Assembly: GCA_011634665.1 (NCBI GenBank)
Contig: WAEK01000011.1
Coordinates: 1,087,001-1,151,000, forward strand
Direction: 5' to 3'
Length of the DNA stretch: 64,000 nt
Source: Mortierella sp. BCC40632
Lineage: Eukaryota; Mortierellomycota; Mortierellomycetes; Mortierellales; Mortierellaceae
Shown: positions 61,596 to 64,000 of the stretch, piece after piece
How the letters are laid out: every line of letters starts with the position of its first letter
How positions within the stretch are numbered: the first letter of the stretch is position 1
Translations under genes and position numbers: made by a program
Notes under the pieces: generated by a model
Seen by the model: the letters and a program-made list of their open reading frames with translations, nothing else
Told to the model about the DNA's origin: nothing
Database searches by the model: none

Positions 61596-62475
61596 GGTGC
61601 GAAGCTCAATAAAATGGAGAAGAGGATGCCGATGGCTACAAAAGGAACAAAGGCTGTTGAGGAGGCGTGGGATGAAGAGAGAGTGAAGGATGAAAGAAAA
61701 GAGAAAGTAGAGGGATTAAAAGGAACAGGAAGAAGGGATGGAGAGACGTGCAAAATGTGGAAATGGTGGCAAAAAGAAAGGATGTAAGATACAAACAAAA
61801 AAGTAAGGTCGAAAGAGAGGGTGAGAGCGGTAAAGGTTATAGAGGGGAGAAGGTGACATTTGTAAAGAGATGCGCAGAAAGAAAGTGCATGGTGACACGT
61901 GACAGTGATGTGTGGGGGGCGCACACGCGATCTTGCTACTCCTTCTGTGGCTACCCCGTTCTCTGTCTTTACCATGCACTGACTGCACTCTCTCTCCACG
62001 TCTCTTTGCAATGTCACCCTTCTCACTCACATCTTTTTCTCTCCTTCATTGCCTTTACTGCTCTCACGCTCTCTTTTGACCTTAATTTCTTGTTTGTCTT
62101 TTACTCTCTTTCTTTTCTGCCACCATTTCCACATTTGTATCGTCTTTGCCACCGCTCCCACGCCTTTCCATCCCTCTTTTTAATCCTATCCTTCTCTTTT
62201 CTTTCATCCTTCGCTTTCTCTACATCCTGCACCTTCTCGATAGCGCTCTGGAGACAGCCCATTACTTGTCCCCCTTCCTCTTCTTTCCATTGATGCTTCG
62301 CAACACCATGACCGACAAGCACTTCACCTTGTTTTGCCTTGTTGATGGAGAAGCAACATCCAACGCGTTCTCTGTCAAGATTTCCTCAAGCGATTCCGTC
62401 GACGATCTGAGAGAGCTCATAAAGTCCAAGAAACCAGTCGATTTCGAGCATGTTGATGCAAACAACCTCACTCTC
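61430..62475. repeat. Inverted duplication covering both Crinkler promoters and N-termini
   Basis: Reverse complement of about 61430-61888 aligns with about 61984-62475. Shared blocks include TGCCACCATTTCCACATTT, TCTCTTTTCTTTCATCCTTC, CTTTACNGCTCTCACNCTCT and the sequence around each ATG (CTTCGCA...CACCATGAC). A non-homologous centre of about 95 bases separates the arms. Homology continues into the coding N-terminal domains. Confidence 0.75.
61596..62307. promoter_or_regulatory. Divergent promoter region of the Crinkler pair
   Basis: About 710 bases between opposed start codons, made mostly of two inverted copies of a CT-rich leader (CT-rich toward each gene). No TATA box stands out. Homology of the two halves implies both genes inherited the same promoter. 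Confidence 0.5.
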
Positions 62476-64000
62476 TGGCGCGTCTCTCACCCAATCACCA
62501 AGGGCAATGATTTGATCCCCATCCCCCTCGAAAACATCATCTCCAATGACAAAGAAAAGCTTGGCCCGGCAGATGACATTGCTGATGTCTTTCCAGAGGC
62601 ACCTCCCAAGAAGACAATTCATATCATTGTCCAGCGCCCTCCTCCTCAAGGTAATGAGACGCGTTTTCTGATTGTTCTTGGACGGAATGAGCTTGTTCAC
62701 CCAGCCATCTAAATACGCACTTTTTGACCCCGTCATTCAACCACGCCGCACAGTCCCTGCCCGCGTCCCAAGCCCTCTCCCTGGCTATCTTTCGAATGAA
62801 CCTCGTCCTGGTACTCCGAGGGGTAGTGAGTACAGTGATATCGCTGCCTGTTCCTCTTTCACATCACTAATCAATTCTTTTTTCTCGTTTTAAACCTTAG
62901 CGGCACTTACAAAGAGAGTCGTTCCCTATGACAACATCGAGAATGAACTGGCTCAAATCATCAAGGGTGCAAAACCACACCACTCCTGGCATACTGTCGA
63001 TGCAGCAGATGTCGAGACCGCTCAAAAGGATAAACTGGGGCCCTTCTACAAAAAACCGCTGCCTTACGGTGTCTTGGCGGATAGCATGAATCTCACAATG
63101 CTTGGAGCGGTACTGGACAGACAACCAATGTCAGAAGATAACAAGACCCTTCGCCAGATAGTCGACAGCGACATCAAGAAGACTACTGGCCATAGCGTGG
63201 TGGCCATGGTTGGTCGATCAGGCTCTGGCAAAACTGCGACGGTGATCGATCTGGCAAGGAAGCACTTTGTTGTATACTGCGTGTGTTCGAATCCACGCAG
63301 CACCAGTCAACCAGAGTTTCAAGATCAAAACTTCTCTAACCTTGCAAAGGATGTTGAAAAAATGTATTTAGCGCTTCCTTCACCAATGTCGCGGGATCAA
63401 CGGATCGCTAACGACAGACGCCTGAAAGATGTCGCAGGAGATCGTGTGGAGCTTGAGATCTTAGCGCGACTGTTATTTCTACAGCTTCTTTTCAACAGCA
63501 ATGGTCTACTCACACCGGAACAGTTCTTCCGTGAGCAGACGAATGGGGGAGGCGTGACAATTGGGGTTTTGGTCAACATGCTGCGTGTGTTCGAAGCCGA
63601 GACGATCAGAAGCATGCTGGATTTTACGCAGAATAGACTGGCAGTCCATCTTCGTCAGCAAGATCTGGGGCTGGTGGTTGCTCTTGACGAAGCCCAGATC
63701 GCAGGAAGCCTCATTTTGCCAAGGGAATTTATTTCGCCAAGTGCGACAAATAAACCCGACGAAATCTTCGACAGCAAAGGGCAGATCAAGGAGAGATATA
63801 GCCGCGGGTTTCTCACGCCTCTCTGTGCGACACTAGGCGGTGTGCGGGCAACAGTGGTGGTGCTTGGAACATCGCTCACTTTACAAGATGCAGAGCACGT
63901 GTACTCAGCAGTCGGCAAGCGCACCAACTTCCACAGAATCCTGCAGTATCCTTCGTTTGACGATCAAGACGTGGATACCATAGTATCAGAGCTGGTTGAT
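62308..64000 (+). CDS. Crinkler (CRN) family protein with P-loop NTPase domain (3' partial)
   Basis: Exons 62308-62650, 62754-62822 and 62901 to the window end give 504 residues so far, open to the last base. Residues 1-113 are the CRN N-terminal domain: a FTLFCLVDGE start, DLRELIKSKKPVDF, LTLWRV, then LGPADDIADVFP and the boundary IHIIVQRP. A Pro-rich linker (exon 2) leads to the second part. That has Walker A GRSGSGKT at 241-248, a Walker B-like LVVALDEAQ near 395-402 and a VVVLGTSLT strand near 455, typical of the P-loop NTPase found after many CRN headers. A nuclease-type C-terminal domain would be expected beyond the window but is not seen. Exon 2's acceptor at 62753 was chosen by phase. 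Role (secreted effector, or intracellular conflict protein) cannot be decided; no signal peptide is visible. Confidence 0.8.

Overview
The window is eukaryotic and almost certainly fungal. Genes carry 1-5 short introns (mostly 50-200 nt) with GT-AG, and repeatedly GC-AG, borders. Leaders are rich in C and T, and there are many 20-36 nt A or T homopolymers. The gene set (fungal DUF1769, DUF3712/Tag1-type vacuolar protein, TMEM135, EFM7, RVB1, two Crinkler N-termini) points to an early-diverging fungus, most likely Mortierellomycota. The genus is inference; Crinklers also occur in Glomeromycotina and chytrids.

Layout. 0-9.9 kb: end of a CoA-type Nudix hydrolase (+), a mitochondrial YciI-like protein (+), an EFM7-type methyltransferase (-) and a 1,646-aa vacuolar-type membrane protein (-). 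9.9-12.8 kb: no recognisable gene. 12.8-18.4 kb: U1-70K (+), a small unknown multi-exon gene (+) and an HMCES/SRAP protein (-) carrying three ubiquitin-interacting motifs. 18.7-22.4 kb: a doubtful small gene, a Tgl2-like mitochondrial lipase (-) and a rolling-stone-like membrane protein (-). 22.4-25.4 kb: empty. 25.4-31 kb: START-domain protein (+) and TMEM135-like protein (+). 32.6-35 kb: DUF1769 protein (+). 35.8-37.7 kb: unknown polytopic membrane protein (-). 39-43 kb: PCBD (+) and an F-box/LRR protein (-). 45.7-54 kb: RVB1 (+), a CAMK-like kinase (+) and ARFRP1/ARL3 GTPase (-). 55.3-58.4 kb: ZNRD2-type zinc-ribbon protein (+) with an apparent one-base frameshift.

From 58.4 kb to the end the window becomes accessory. 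It holds a ~1 kb element with ~97-bp inverted repeats, a decayed pogo/CENP-B-type transposase interrupted by a GTTAAC-containing minisatellite, and a head-to-head Crinkler pair in an inverted duplication that covers both promoters and N-terminal domains. The left copy is cut off after the N-terminal domain. The right copy continues into a P-loop NTPase and runs off the window.

The core genes are mostly unrelated housekeeping functions: splicing, AAA+ remodelling, Golgi GTPase, DNA-damage protection and lipid handling. The points most worth following are the Crinkler inverted pair with its neighbouring mobile elements, the SRAP-UIM fusion, the inverted-repeat element, and four GCAAGT donors among roughly 55 introns I could place. 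All gene models are by eye from reading frames, splice consensus and remembered family motifs; no search was run.
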